Positions 42,173-50,365 of a DNA stretch of 64,000 bases are shown piece by piece (the first letter of the stretch is position 1; each line of letters starts with the position of its first letter). A program made the position numbers and the translations under genes. Under the pieces are notes generated by a model that did no database searches, was not told where the DNA came from, and saw only the letters and a program-made list of their open reading frames with translations. This DNA comes from SOJA01 sp964598485 (GTDB lineage Archaea; Thermoproteota; Bathyarchaeia; Bathyarchaeales; Bathycorpusculaceae): contig CAZRCD010000005.1 in assembly GCA_964598485.1 (NCBI GenBank), positions 1-64,000 on the forward strand. Direction: 5' to 3'.

Positions 42173-42243
42173 TGAATATTAATGTTATAATCTCTAAGAT
42201 TTTACAGTTGTTGAGATCTCAACTGTATCCATCTGAAAGTGTG

Positions 42244-42402
42244 TCATTTCCTCAGTCGAGGGATGAAATAAACTATGACTGCCATGATAATCAGGGCAAT
42301 GGATATCAGCCATATCCATCCTGACTTTAAGAGGAATTTGTTTAGGATGAGCAATGCTAAGACGAACAACACCAGAATGGTTGCAACTGTTCTAATGTGC
42401 AA
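42244..42402 (-). CDS. Very small two-helix membrane protein
   Basis: A 52-residue frame from TTG 42402: HIRTVATILVLFVLALLILN, then WIWLISIALIIMAVIVYFIP and RLRK. No clear ribosome site, but the hydrophobic pattern with a basic end is that of a real small membrane protein. AEPKELI-type repeat copy c lies about 80 bases upstream. TTGAGATCTCAA, a perfect palindrome, lies at 42211-42222 just after the stop. Confidence 0.5.
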   Translation of the reverse strand: MHIRTVATILVLFVLALLILNKFLLKSGWIWLISIALIIMAVIVYFIPRLRK

Positions 42403-42480
42403 CTCTACAACCCTCGTTCACTGAGCTAATATCAGGTCCTGAATAAATGACCTATGATTCCTAAGATTTTGCAATATTGT

Positions 42481-42526
42481 GATTCTAATTAATTCTTTTG
42501 GTTCTGCTATAACTTTTCCACATTTC
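42481..42526 (-). repeat. AEPKELI-type repeat, copy c
   Basis: The minus strand reads KCGKVIAEPKELIRIT. It begins right at the stop of the upstream gene at 42525, so it sits directly between two minus-strand genes. Confidence 0.65.
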
Positions 42527-42773
42527 ACAATCTTTTACTGACTATATTAATTAACGTCAACATTGCTGTGATAGATATTGTAAGAAGAGAAATGAATAAT
42601 GTTCTGTCAATTTCTCCTATCACGAAACCAACTGTCGAGAATAGAATAGTTATTGCCCCGCCAGTTACAATTAGAAAATGATTCTTGTAAGTAGCCAGAA
42701 CTGGAAAACGAGCTGGAGACATCACATAGTTAACAGATTCAGGAATCAGTCGGATTTTTGAATCTACACACAC
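42525..42773 (-). CDS. Two-helix membrane protein
   Basis: An 82-residue protein with hydrophobic segments NHFLIVTGGAITILFSTVGF and LFISLLTISITAMLTLINIV after a polar N-terminus. No known family. A long inverted repeat lies 68-143 bases upstream of its start. Its last codons run into repeat copy c. Confidence 0.5.
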   Translation of the reverse strand: MCVDSKIRLIPESVNYVMSPARFPVLATYKNHFLIVTGGAITILFSTVGFVIGEIDRTLFISLLTISITAMLTLINIVSKRL

Positions 42774-42840
42774 AAAGACGATGTAAAGTCTGGAAAAAGG
42801 AAAGTGTCTTGGAATAGCTTCTACCGCATCTTCTGTTTTC

Positions 42841-42916
42841 GTATGCAGTATGCATATATCTCTGGAAGCAGAAGTTGCAGTTCTCTTCTATTGTTTCTGA
42901 TATGCATACTGCGTAT
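42841..42916. promoter_or_regulatory. Inverted repeat upstream of a small membrane gene
   Basis: TATGCAGTATGCATAT (42842-42857) and GATATGCATACTGCGTAT (42899-42916) form an inverted repeat with one mismatch and a loop of about 41 bases. Each arm itself holds an ATGCAT core. It could be paired operator sites or a structured RNA. Confidence 0.4.
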
Positions 42917-42967
42917 TCTCTATAATCTTTTAGCCGTTAAACTTGCTATAAAGGAAATTGCTTTGCG

Positions 42968-43543
42968 CTAAAAGAAGATCGTGAATACCACCATGTCCGA
43001 ATATACTTGCTTTGAATTAATGGTTACGATTAAGAACTCGAAAGATAGAACCAACTTACCGTTGGAATCGGCTTTGAGATATATCCAAATGTCAGCATGT
43101 CCAAGTCCGGACATTTCTAATGCAATATTTTCATCTTGAACAATGGTGCTATTATCAACCAAGATTTGACTGTGCGAGCTGTCTCTAAAAAGGAGGATCA
43201 ACTCCGTCAAATCAGAGAGACCTGTGCTATCTATGAAAAGGAAGGTCACAAGAATATCTTCCTCAATCCGGTTTCTAAGAGTCACCAGTTTGCATCCATT
43301 GAAAGAACTCGAATCATAATGAACTAAAAAATCGTTAGGGCCAGAGACCGGTATTGGTTGTTGCAGAGTGCAATTTGGGCCAGCTTCGTAAGAGAATGGT
43401 ACGATCCTTCCTGTACTGATGTATTTGTGTATGTAAGGTACAGGCATTGGTACAATGAGGAGACTGATAAATGTTAATATTGCAAGTATTAGGACCACGG
43501 CGACAAGTTCTATTCGTCGACTTCTTTGGACAAGAATTGTCAT
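42968..43543 (-). CDS. Membrane-anchored extracytoplasmic protein
   Basis: A 191-residue protein with an N-terminal anchor (VAVVLILAILTFISLLIVP) and a polar beta-rich outer domain with two cysteines (about 58 and 84). No family is recognised. It is divergent from the multi-pass membrane gene at 43591. Confidence 0.55.
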   Translation of the reverse strand: MTILVQRSRRIELVAVVLILAILTFISLLIVPMPVPYIHKYISTGRIVPFSYEAGPNCTLQQPIPVSGPNDFLVHYDSSSFNGCKLVTLRNRIEEDILVTFLFIDSTGLSDLTELILLFRDSSHSQILVDNSTIVQDENIALEMSGLGHADIWIYLKADSNGKLVLSFEFLIVTINSKQVYSDMVVFTIFF

Positions 43544-43590
43544 GGGATAGATTTATGATTGAGGTGTTCAAATACTTTATGGAGATAGCC

Positions 43591-44460
43591 ATGGTGGACA
43601 AGTCAGATGGGCAGAGTGATATAACCGTTCCAGCAGTTTTTGTGATTTACTTCTTATGCACTTTTTTTATGCTTGAAAGTCTGTTGTTTGCATGGGCCTC
43701 ACGTGTGAGGTGGCAGTTATTCATACTAGCATCAGTAATCCCAGTTTTTGGGTTCGTTTTCTATTGGTTTTGTTGGCCTCTAAGACTGTGGCAGAGAACT
43801 ATAGAATTGCCTAGGAACCGACGTCTCTTTGCCAAGATCGCTATAATCTACATTCTGCTTTGTCTTGGTCTTGCCTCCGCAGCGGATTTCATGACAGTGA
43901 GATTATTTGGGTATCACTTTGATGCAGAGTTAGGTAACTTGGTAATTCCATATCAATTTCTCTATTTCTTTTGGCTTGCCGGGACGACTATCAGTATGTC
44001 TGCTCTCTTATGGGTTGCCCTTTCGCCACTAAACAATGAGCCGTATGAGCAAAACCTCCATATAATGCTCACTACATGGGGAGATGTCATGATTGTGTTT
44101 TTCTGGGTATTAGTTTTATCTCAATTTTGGTTCTTTGGATTCGAGTTAGTGTTTTGGCTTTGGTATCTATTAGTATCTATGTTACTGGTGCTTGCATTTG
44201 TTGGACTTTTGCGGGTACGGTCAAGATACAGAAGATCCGAGAGAATTTGGAAAATTGCCAGAATATTTCTGGGTGGTTTTAGTTTCCTTGCTTTTTATAA
44301 ATTCTGGGAGAATACTTGGCAGTTCGTTGTTCAGAGGGACCAACCAGGCTTATACAGCACTGTGCCAATCATGTTCTTTTCCATGATTTTGATATGTTGG
44401 GCGATAGGTGCTGGAATTGCCATTGTAGGTGTCCCTTCAAAAGCGCACGCGCTGAAGTAA
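43591..44460 (+). CDS. Multi-pass membrane protein of unknown function
   Basis: A protein of about 289 residues with roughly eight aromatic-rich transmembrane segments (for example VPAVFVIYFLCTFFMLESLL, FELVFWLWYLLVSMLLVLAF). ATG 43591, behind GGAGATAG, is chosen; an upstream ATG at 43555 is possible. No motif gives a function. Confidence 0.55.
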   Translation: MVDKSDGQSDITVPAVFVIYFLCTFFMLESLLFAWASRVRWQLFILASVIPVFGFVFYWFCWPLRLWQRTIELPRNRRLFAKIAIIYILLCLGLASAADFMTVRLFGYHFDAELGNLVIPYQFLYFFWLAGTTISMSALLWVALSPLNNEPYEQNLHIMLTTWGDVMIVFFWVLVLSQFWFFGFELVFWLWYLLVSMLLVLAFVGLLRVRSRYRRSERIWKIARIFLGGFSFLAFYKFWENTWQFVVQRDQPGLYSTVPIMFFSMILICWAIGAGIAIVGVPSKAHALK

Positions 44461-44783
44461 GTAGGGGAGGAGTCATCGCTGTTAGCCTAGCTATGTTTTC
44501 CTATCGTTTTTATTAACAGTTAGATGTAGATACTATTTGAATCAAAATGAACGTTGAATAAATTTTCCAAATAGCGTTCATTTAGGTATCTGCTTCAATC
44601 GGTTATTTTTGATATCAAAAGTCAGAAAATACAAGCCTTACGAGAATATGCAACTGAGACGGTTAAAGACGAATACCCAGCACTATTTTCTGAAATAAAA
44701 AAAGGCAGTGGAAAGTTATATCCACGCAACTTTTATGAAGTCTTGTGGATAAACATGAGTTAAAAGGATTGTGATTGAAATGA
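44461..44783 (+). pseudogene. Coding remnant (44575-44763)
   Basis: The frame 44575-44763 is open without a start: SFRYLLQSVIFDIKSQKIQA, LREYATETVKDEYPALFSEI, GSGKLYPRNFYEVLWINMS. It is coding-like and ends just before the HEPN-like gene. Family unknown; it is probably the 3' end of a truncated gene. Confidence 0.45.
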
Positions 44784-45257
44784 GTGGAGCGATACCCTTG
44801 CGAGAAGGAGAAACTCAAGTGGGTGCTGGACAAATCTCAGTTGATTTTATCAGAGTTTTTAGTGGAAGACCTAAAGCGTGGCATAGAAACGTCTCTGAAG
44901 AAATCCCCTCGTGACATTTTGAGAGATACGATAGAAAAGGAAGAGTGGTGGAAAGGAATCGTTTTGTCGGGTGCATTCCTTGAGCATTTTGGTTCGAGGA
45001 CGCTCAAACAGATTACTGGCAACAAAATTAAGAACGAAATAATTAATTTAAGATTGTTCCAGATTCTTAGGCTCCTCTTCGATTTCGGTATATTTGACTC
45101 CTCAATGTATGGCAAAGTCGATGAAGTAAGGAAAGAGAGGAATAAGTGTGCTCACGACCCTTTTGCTGCAATAGACCCAACAAGGGCTGAGAAGCTTATC
45201 AAAGATACAATCGAATGTCTTGACTTCTTGGGAGTTGCAGACATCCCCACACCATAG
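44784..45257 (+). CDS. HEPN-like protein
   Basis: A 157-residue all-helical protein ending with VDEVRKERNKCAHDPFAAID. RNKCAH fits the Rx4-6H motif of HEPN-domain RNases, found in toxins and antiviral systems. The start is GTG 44784, directly after a stop. The nearby second HEPN-like and nuclease-like genes suggest a defence role. Related housekeeping HEPN proteins exist, so this is not certain. Confidence 0.6.
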   Translation: MERYPCEKEKLKWVLDKSQLILSEFLVEDLKRGIETSLKKSPRDILRDTIEKEEWWKGIVLSGAFLEHFGSRTLKQITGNKIKNEIINLRLFQILRLLFDFGIFDSSMYGKVDEVRKERNKCAHDPFAAIDPTRAEKLIKDTIECLDFLGVADIPTP

Positions 45258-45361
45258 GTTCTTTTCATATTTCATAGAAGGTGTAGTAATTTGGAGATAA
45301 ACTTCTAACGATTCATATATGGGAATAAGGACTTTGACTTTTAGGTCCTATACTGTCCTGT

Positions 45362-46637
45362 TCAATGAAAAGCTTGATTACCAATACTCTCTTCTTCTAG
45401 AAGTGAAGTGACATCTGGAAAACCAATGGTTCTTATTTTATATCGAGCGATACCTTTTCTCAATCTGGGAAGATTTAGAATTCTTTTTACTTCATCAGAA
45501 TAATCCTCCAAATCATAGTTATAAACAAGATAAACTTTGTTTAAATGAGTGGCCTTCCTTTAATAGAGTTTGAACATGGGTTATTAGCAGATTCAGATCT
45601 TGTTGTAGTTGACCTTCAAAGGAACGTTCATCTTTAGGAATGAAATGCATCTTGCACTCAAAAAGAATCTTTCCATTCTTTGTTTCACAAATGAAATCAT
45701 TTTCATACTTGTTATGTACAGAAAAATCCCATTTAATCTTCTTTTGATCAAAAAGCCATCCTAGTGCAACAGCAAGCAGACCATCTTTAAACAAAATGCA
45801 TTCTTTTAGTGAATTATCAATGTTGTAAATAGAACTAACTAACATTTGTTTTTTACATTTCAAGCATTTCATTTTCAAGTGATCAGGGTCAATTCTAGAA
45901 GTAGTAATAAAGATTTGAGGAGTATCTAGGCAATGTTCACACCAGAACAACGTCTGAGAATTGGCGATCAGTTTGAGAACATAGAGTTCATTGATTATAT
46001 CCGTATATTCGTCAAAATTCATGTCAGTAATTTCAAGTATTTTATTCAAATAAGGAATACCCATTAATGGCAAGGTGCTTGTGATTCCAGAAGTTGAGGA
46101 AAGAGCTTCTATAAGCTTTAGAGGGTCAAAAGTTTTCATAAATCTCGCAAAACTGGCTTTCACAATAGAATCCAACTCTGGGATACTTTCAATTTCTTCC
46201 TTTTTTAGAACATCAAAATTAATTTGCTTATAGTCTCCCAAATTTTCTTTCATCTTTCTAAACGAGAATACTTCGTCTAAAACCAGTTTTTTGATACTGT
46301 CATTTTCACGAATAACTTTGATTGCACCGTAAGCAATGAGGTCTTTGATCCCATTCAGTAATTTTTCAAAACCTAGTTTGCTCCAAGCTTGTTGTCTCTT
46401 TATCTCTTCTAGCTCTGTGGTGATATCCAGTATGCTTTTTCTCTCCCTCTCTTCTTGCACATTTGACCAAAAAATGTAAGGGATAATGACTTTTTCCTCA
46501 AAAGGGAACAGTTGCTCTCTGTGAAGAAAGAAGAGTCTTGCTCGAGTCGGATCCTCTTTCCAAAGGTTCGTAAAGAATAGAGTCAATTCATTGCTTTTGT
46601 TAATTTCCTCTAACAATTTCTTTAAATTTTCAACCAT
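45362..46637 (-). pseudogene. Predicted nuclease with zinc finger, frameshifted near the 3' end
   Basis: The main frame (46637 to 45519) gives 372 residues: a helical N-terminal half, then a CxxC-type zinc finger (FWCEHCLDTPQIF, KMKCLKCKKQML), then NDFICETKNGKILFECKMHF, which fits a PD-(D/E)xK nuclease core (Asp, then ExK). Near 45541 the coding signal moves to another frame: KVYLVYNYDLEDYSDEVKRI, LNLPRLRKGIARYKIRTIGF and PDVTSLLEEESIGNQAFH, ending at 45362. So the gene is about 425 codons with a one-base frameshift in an A-rich run, either real or a sequencing error. A defence nuclease is likely. Confidence 0.65.
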
Positions 46638-46700
46638 TGAAATCCCAGTTTAGAACACAAAATAATTGCAGATTTTTGGCATTTAGGCTTTTCTTAAAAT

Positions 46701-46727
46701 CCTAATAAGTTCTTTTGGTTCTGCTAT
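46701..46727 (-). repeat. AEPKELI-type repeat, copy d
   Basis: The minus strand encodes IAEPKELIRILRKA in one frame. The upstream gene (46702-47250) reads through the repeat in another frame and ends inside it (NSRTKRTY). The nuclease-like gene begins about 64 bases downstream. Confidence 0.65.
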
Positions 46728-47250
46728 TTACTTCATCTATATTTTTCTTGAAGAATGCTTTTTCAACAGTTCTTGTTTGGAGATCGTATCTCGTTGCCAT
46801 TTCCCTCAATCTGGAAAGTAACCTAATGTAATTCTTGGCAGTATATTGAATCTTTTCGTCACCAAAAACTTCATTCCACACATGAAAATCGAATACTCCG
46901 TAATTGTCGGGATCATAGAAGGTTAGTATAGTGCTTGCGACGGCTCCTCCTATGCCATTAAATATGCAAAGGAGTCTGATTCTGTATATGTCTTGATGTG
47001 TATTTAGGCTGAAAACAAGACTAGAAACTCTCTTTAGGACCTGCTCATCGATGTCTGCAACAAGGTTTAATATTCTCTTCTTTCTTCCTTCTAAGCCTTC
47101 AAATTTCCACTCAATTATCTCAATTAAGTCAGCTTTTATCAGTTTCTTAGAGGCTCTCAGTTTATCACCTAGTTTCTTTTCTTTTTGTGTGTCCTCTGGG
47201 TAATCCTTATCATATTTCTCGCTCCAATTCAGGATTTCTTCTTTCTCCAT
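46702..47250 (-). CDS. Helix-hairpin-helix-like protein
   Basis: A 182-residue protein: a charged N-terminus, then LLCIFNGIGGAVASTILTFY, DPDNYGVFDFHVWNEVFG and YIRLLSRLREMATRYDLQTR. The GIGGxVASxIL ... DP ... YGVFDFxxW pattern is that of a family related to HhH-GPD DNA glycosylase folds that is frequent near defence genes. It lacks the catalytic Lys/Asp context I could recognise. Its last ten codons come from the dispersed repeat. Confidence 0.6.
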   Translation of the reverse strand: MEKEEILNWSEKYDKDYPEDTQKEKKLGDKLRASKKLIKADLIEIIEWKFEGLEGRKKRILNLVADIDEQVLKRVSSLVFSLNTHQDIYRIRLLCIFNGIGGAVASTILTFYDPDNYGVFDFHVWNEVFGDEKIQYTAKNYIRLLSRLREMATRYDLQTRTVEKAFFKKNIDEVNSRTKRTY

Positions 47251-47279
47251 TCAATCACCTACTTGTCGATTCTTTTGCT

Positions 47280-47330
47280 GATTCTAATTAGTTCTTTCGG
47301 TTCTGCTACAAGTTTTCCGCATTTCTTACA
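47280..47330 (-). repeat. AEPKELI-type repeat, copy e
   Basis: The most complete copy. The minus strand reads HFFKCKKCGKLVAEPKELIR and ISKRIDK, then a stop, 12 bases before the start of the 46702-47250 gene. It holds a CxxC pair. Confidence 0.65.
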
Positions 47331-47417
47331 TTTAAAAAAATGCAGAAAAGGTTTATTTCAATCTTTAGATAAAACCAAATAGAAAATTAGGTTAGAGCAA
47401 TAAAGGAAAGTGAAAAG

Positions 47418-48134
47418 ATGTCTTGGATAGATAAATTTTGCAAAGAGTTACCGAAAGAAGAACAAATTCTATGTTATCAACTTGCTGACTATTTTTATGA
47501 CATGATAGTGGATTTAGATAAAAAGGGTTATCTTCGTTCTGAATTAAAAGTAAAGAAAGGAGAAGAAGGAAGAGTGAACTCTGAGTATGTCATTAAGAAT
47601 GTGAGAAAAGTAACCGATGCTTTCAACAAGTTCTCAAGCATGTATAGTGACAAGGAGAGACAAAGGAAGTTTATAGAATTAAACAAGCCATATGGAATGA
47701 CCAAAACGGACTTGAATTATCTGTTCTATTCCGAAAGCGTGTTTGTTTTTTTACAAAACATTGAGGCATTTAGAGCCTTCTTGTTATTTATAATGAAACT
47801 CCCAATTCATTATGAAGTTAAAGGGAAGAAAGAAAAGATAAACAGCAAAACCACATTAGGAAAATTGTTGAAAGGCTTCAAAGAATTGGGAATAAGGAAG
47901 ACTGACGCACTGAGCGATATTGACTATAACTTACGTAATGGGTTAAGCCATGGTCTATTCTGGCTACATGAACAAGGAGACTCAGAACACTCCAAACCGC
48001 ATTTACACTATTCAAAAGACATAACATTCAAAAACATAAAGCCGATAACCTTTGACGATTTACTCTCTAAGGCGAGAAAGCAAGCCATCTATACAATTTG
48101 TTTGTTATATGTGATAGGAGACTGGTTCGGCTAA
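47418..48134 (+). CDS. HEPN-like protein
   Basis: A 238-residue, mostly helical protein with a terminal motif DIDYNLRNGLSHGLFWLHEQ. RNGLSH fits the Rx4-6H motif of HEPN RNases. Lys-rich surface. The start ATG 47418 follows GGAAAGTG. It faces away from the HhH-like gene, and together with the other HEPN-like and nuclease-like genes suggests a defence cluster. Confidence 0.6.
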   Translation: MSWIDKFCKELPKEEQILCYQLADYFYDMIVDLDKKGYLRSELKVKKGEEGRVNSEYVIKNVRKVTDAFNKFSSMYSDKERQRKFIELNKPYGMTKTDLNYLFYSESVFVFLQNIEAFRAFLLFIMKLPIHYEVKGKKEKINSKTTLGKLLKGFKELGIRKTDALSDIDYNLRNGLSHGLFWLHEQGDSEHSKPHLHYSKDITFKNIKPITFDDLLSKARKQAIYTICLLYVIGDWFG

Positions 48135-48229
48135 ACCGAAATGATTGAGAAAAGAGAGTTCGCTAGTTTAAGCCATGCAATAGAAAAGGCTATTTCTGAG
48201 CTTAGAAAAAAGAGAAGTTAAGCTGAATT

Positions 48230-48403
48230 CTATTGTTTACAACCGTTCGCTTTTTCTTTCGCCCTACATTCATTGCAGAGTTCGCCATAGCTAGGTCTTC
48301 CAGTATAGACAGTTTTCTCGTCATAGTCTGACGTTGGATAGTTGGAGCAATTCTTGCACCAATGCCATGTGTCTTTACCCTTTCTTTTACGATAGGCTGT
48401 CAT
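48230..48403 (-). CDS. Small zinc-binding protein
   Basis: A 57-residue protein: TAYRKRKGKDTWHWCKNCSN, then YPTSDYDEKTVYTGRPSYGE and LCNECRAKEKANGCKQ. CKNC and CNEC form a four-cysteine site. Similar small proteins (KGSDTWHWCxNCSNWP) are widespread in bacteria and archaea with no known function. Met 48403 is chosen, with GAGGTGA upstream. Confidence 0.75.
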   Translation of the reverse strand: MTAYRKRKGKDTWHWCKNCSNYPTSDYDEKTVYTGRPSYGELCNECRAKEKANGCKQ

Positions 48404-48425
48404 AAGTTTCACCTCTCTTTAATTT

Positions 48426-48474
48426 GTAATTAGTCCATATGTTGGACTATAAGCTTTTCGCTATTCTTACATTT
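48426..48474 (-). repeat. AEPKELI-type repeat, copy f (diverged)
   Basis: The minus strand reads SKCKNSEKLIVQHMD and a stop, a degraded match of FKCKKCGKLVAEPKELI. It lies just upstream of the small zinc protein start, like the other copies. Confidence 0.4.
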
Positions 48475-48506
48475 AGAAACTTAAACAAAATAGGAACTAA
48501 ACATGC

Positions 48507-48800
48507 CTATCGCTTTTCTTTTACCTTTTCTTTTTCTGCTTCAACTATTCCTTCTTTGATTGCATCTTTCATTGTGTTCTTGAGTTTTCTAAGATACCAT
48601 CTTACACAATAGACAGTCGCCAGTAGACTTGTTGAAAATATGCCAATGGTAATCAAATACGTAATTTCGACCCAACCAAAGCTTATCACTGGTTTCATCC
48701 ATGGATTTGTTGCGTATATGCTAAGATACAGTAACCCCATGGTTAAGATAATCGTTAAGCCAATAAGCATCAGTATTTTATCTCCTTTTGACAATTTCAT
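48507..48800 (-). CDS. Two-helix membrane protein
   Basis: A 97-residue protein with hydrophobic segments ILMLIGLTIILTMGLLYLSI and ITYLITIGIFSTSLLATVYC, and a charged Lys/Glu tail (EGIVEAEKEKVKEKR). No recognised family. GAGGTGATAGA precedes ATG 48800. Confidence 0.6.
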   Translation of the reverse strand: MKLSKGDKILMLIGLTIILTMGLLYLSIYATNPWMKPVISFGWVEITYLITIGIFSTSLLATVYCVRWYLRKLKNTMKDAIKEGIVEAEKEKVKEKR

Positions 48801-48882
48801 TCTATCACCTCTTCCAACGTTTACATGCCACGGAAGTATGACTAGAATGTTATGAATTAGAAAACAAAATAGAAACTAAGTC

Positions 48883-49208
48883 TTAGGAATCATAGCCTAT
48901 TTCTTTCATTTCCTTCTTTGTGTAGTGACCTACTAAAACGTCACACTTCAGACATTCAATATCTCCATATTGGTCTTTATCTAAGATTATGACAATATGC
49001 TTAGAAGAACCACTTGAGGACACACTAAAGTTTTTTCAAAGATTCTCTTCCATACTTTCTTAGGAGTGAACTTCTTAGTCATCTTCTCATTGTATTTACT
49101 GACTCTATTTTCTCTCAAAACTTTTTTTATAGTTCTCAACAAGCCTTCCAATTTTTTCCTTCGCAATCTTCTTGTCAATGTATGGAACAGCCAAACAGTA
49201 TCTACCAA
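48883..49208 (-). pseudogene. Frameshifted small zinc-finger protein
   Basis: The frame from 49208 encodes TRRLRRKKLEGLLRTIKKVL and FTPKKVWKRIFEKTLVCPQV, then stops. Near 49022 the coding signal moves to another frame: SSGSSKHIVIILDKDQYGDI, ECLKCDVLVGHYTKKEMKEI and GYDS, ending at 48883. One base change would join them into a protein with a CLKC site. Real frameshift or sequencing error. Confidence 0.45.
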
Positions 49209-49562
49209 CTCTTGATATTCGTTAGGAATGTAATATGTTTTGCTTTAATGACTGTGAAGAAATCTTTGAATGGATTATCAACAAACAATTTGCTCTAAGT
49301 AGTGAACCTATTGTAATGTTGAAGATAAAAAAATTAAGACAGAGATAAGAACAAACATATAATCTAAGCGTTTTCCGAGCTTTATAGACTATTTGAAACC
49401 CCCTTTTTCTATGGATGAAGAGAATAATAGTCTATTTTTTAGAAAAAGTGCGTTTATCGACACTATTTTAAGCCTATTTTTCAGATTTTTAGAATAAAGC
49501 TTGTATTAACTCTCTAATAGCCTAACTTACATGAAAGTGATGGTTGAGGTTTGGTTCCTGTT
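49209..49562. other. Spacer, at most one micro-ORF
   Basis: The plus strand 49411-49497 could encode 28 residues (MDEENNSLFFRKSAFIDTIL and on), with no good ribosome site. T-rich runs are frequent. No other gene is seen. Confidence 0.3.
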
Positions 49563-49727
49563 TTATGGTAGAGAGTAAACCGTGAAATTGTCGAAGAAAA
49601 CATCAGCTCTTTGTTCACGCAGTCCAACTTGTCCGCTCGTACAAGTGTCATCCGTAACTGTGAGAACTTTCTCACCATTTAGGAAACCAGTGACCCCATT
49701 CAATGCAAATTTTAGCAGGTAGTATTG
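49563..49727 (-). pseudogene. Lectin-like (LamG-type) domain fragment cut at tRNA-Cys
   Basis: The minus-strand frame reads YYLLKFALNGVTGFLNGEKV, LTVTDDTCTSGQVGLREQRA, DVFFDNFTVYSLP and a stop. This matches the last strands of concanavalin-like/LamG domains (VxVDGxKVLxxTDxxxxSGxVGL...FDNxxV). The upstream part is absent: the frame meets the 3' end of tRNA-Cys. It is the tail of a surface-protein gene truncated at that point. Confidence 0.6.
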
Positions 49728-49731
49728 AGGA

Positions 49732-49804
49732 GCCGGGGATGGGAATTGAACCCACATATAGCAGCTCTGCAGGCTGCCGCCTGAACCGTTCGGCCACCCC
49801 GGCA
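49732..49804 (-). tRNA. tRNA-Cys (anticodon GCA)
   Basis: On the minus strand, acceptor GCCGGGG (49798-49804 complement) pairs with CCCCGGC (49733-49739 complement), with discriminator T as usual for tRNA-Cys. The anticodon arm GCAGC-CTGCAGA-GCTGC gives GCA. The T arm is GTGGG-TTCAATT-CCCAT with one G-T pair. CCA is not encoded. Its 3' end faces the accessory island. Confidence 0.93.
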
Positions 49805-50365
49805 CCGCATAGAAATTCTGTTAATTAGACCGTTATAAACGTTACAGTTCACAAGTAAAGATCTCTCCCGCAAATCCCTCTTTTTCTGTTCTCTACAAGC
49901 CTGTTAGGGCATATTTTATACCGCACATTCACGGTTCCAACCCCATCCGACATATTTTGGTGGACTCCGAGAGATTTCAACCCACAGCTTAACGCTCGGC
50001 TTAAAAGTAGTCGTCCCACATCCTAAGAGCACGCCAGCTACTTCGGATACTGAAACGATTGGCAGTTGTGGTGGTGAAGCAAAAACTCCACACACAACCA
50101 CAAATGCAATTACGGACAAGGCATTACTCATTCTTCCAGCTCCGACTTCACAGATTCTGCTAGGTTTCTGTGTTAAAAAAGGGCACTCATGAACACGGCT
50201 TGAGACTCACCTCTAAAGCGTTAAAACCGCTAACACACCAGAGGAGATTAAAGAGCTGCTTGAAGTAGGCTTGGAATATGTCTGCGAAAAAGACGGTTTA
50301 CTGTTCCTTCGAAAACGGAAATAATTAGACGGCAACAACAAAAATAAGACTTTTATCAAACCTTA
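49805..50365. other. Spacer with two weak coding traces
   Basis: The minus strand 49916-50131 is open for 71 residues with a signal-like start (SNALSVIAFVVVCGVFASPP), possibly the stub of a secreted protein. The plus strand about 50214-50323 reads VKTANTPEEIKELLEVGLEY, VCEKDGLLFLRKRK and a stop, with no start codon, and looks like the end of a small gene. Neither is certain. Confidence 0.35.

Noticed and set aside
44780..44932. ATG 44780 as the start of the HEPN-like gene.
   Set aside because: That ATG is in a different frame and leads to a 50-residue peptide; GTG 44784 is the start in the coding frame.
41110..48474. Integron-like attC array or CRISPR array.
   Set aside because: The repeats are not evenly spaced, lack the palindromic attC structure, carry no spacers of similar length, and no integron integrase or cas gene is visible.
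49563..49805. An 80-residue protein reading through tRNA-Cys.
   Set aside because: The first half is antisense-free tRNA sequence; only the last 54 codons look like protein, so it is a truncated fragment.
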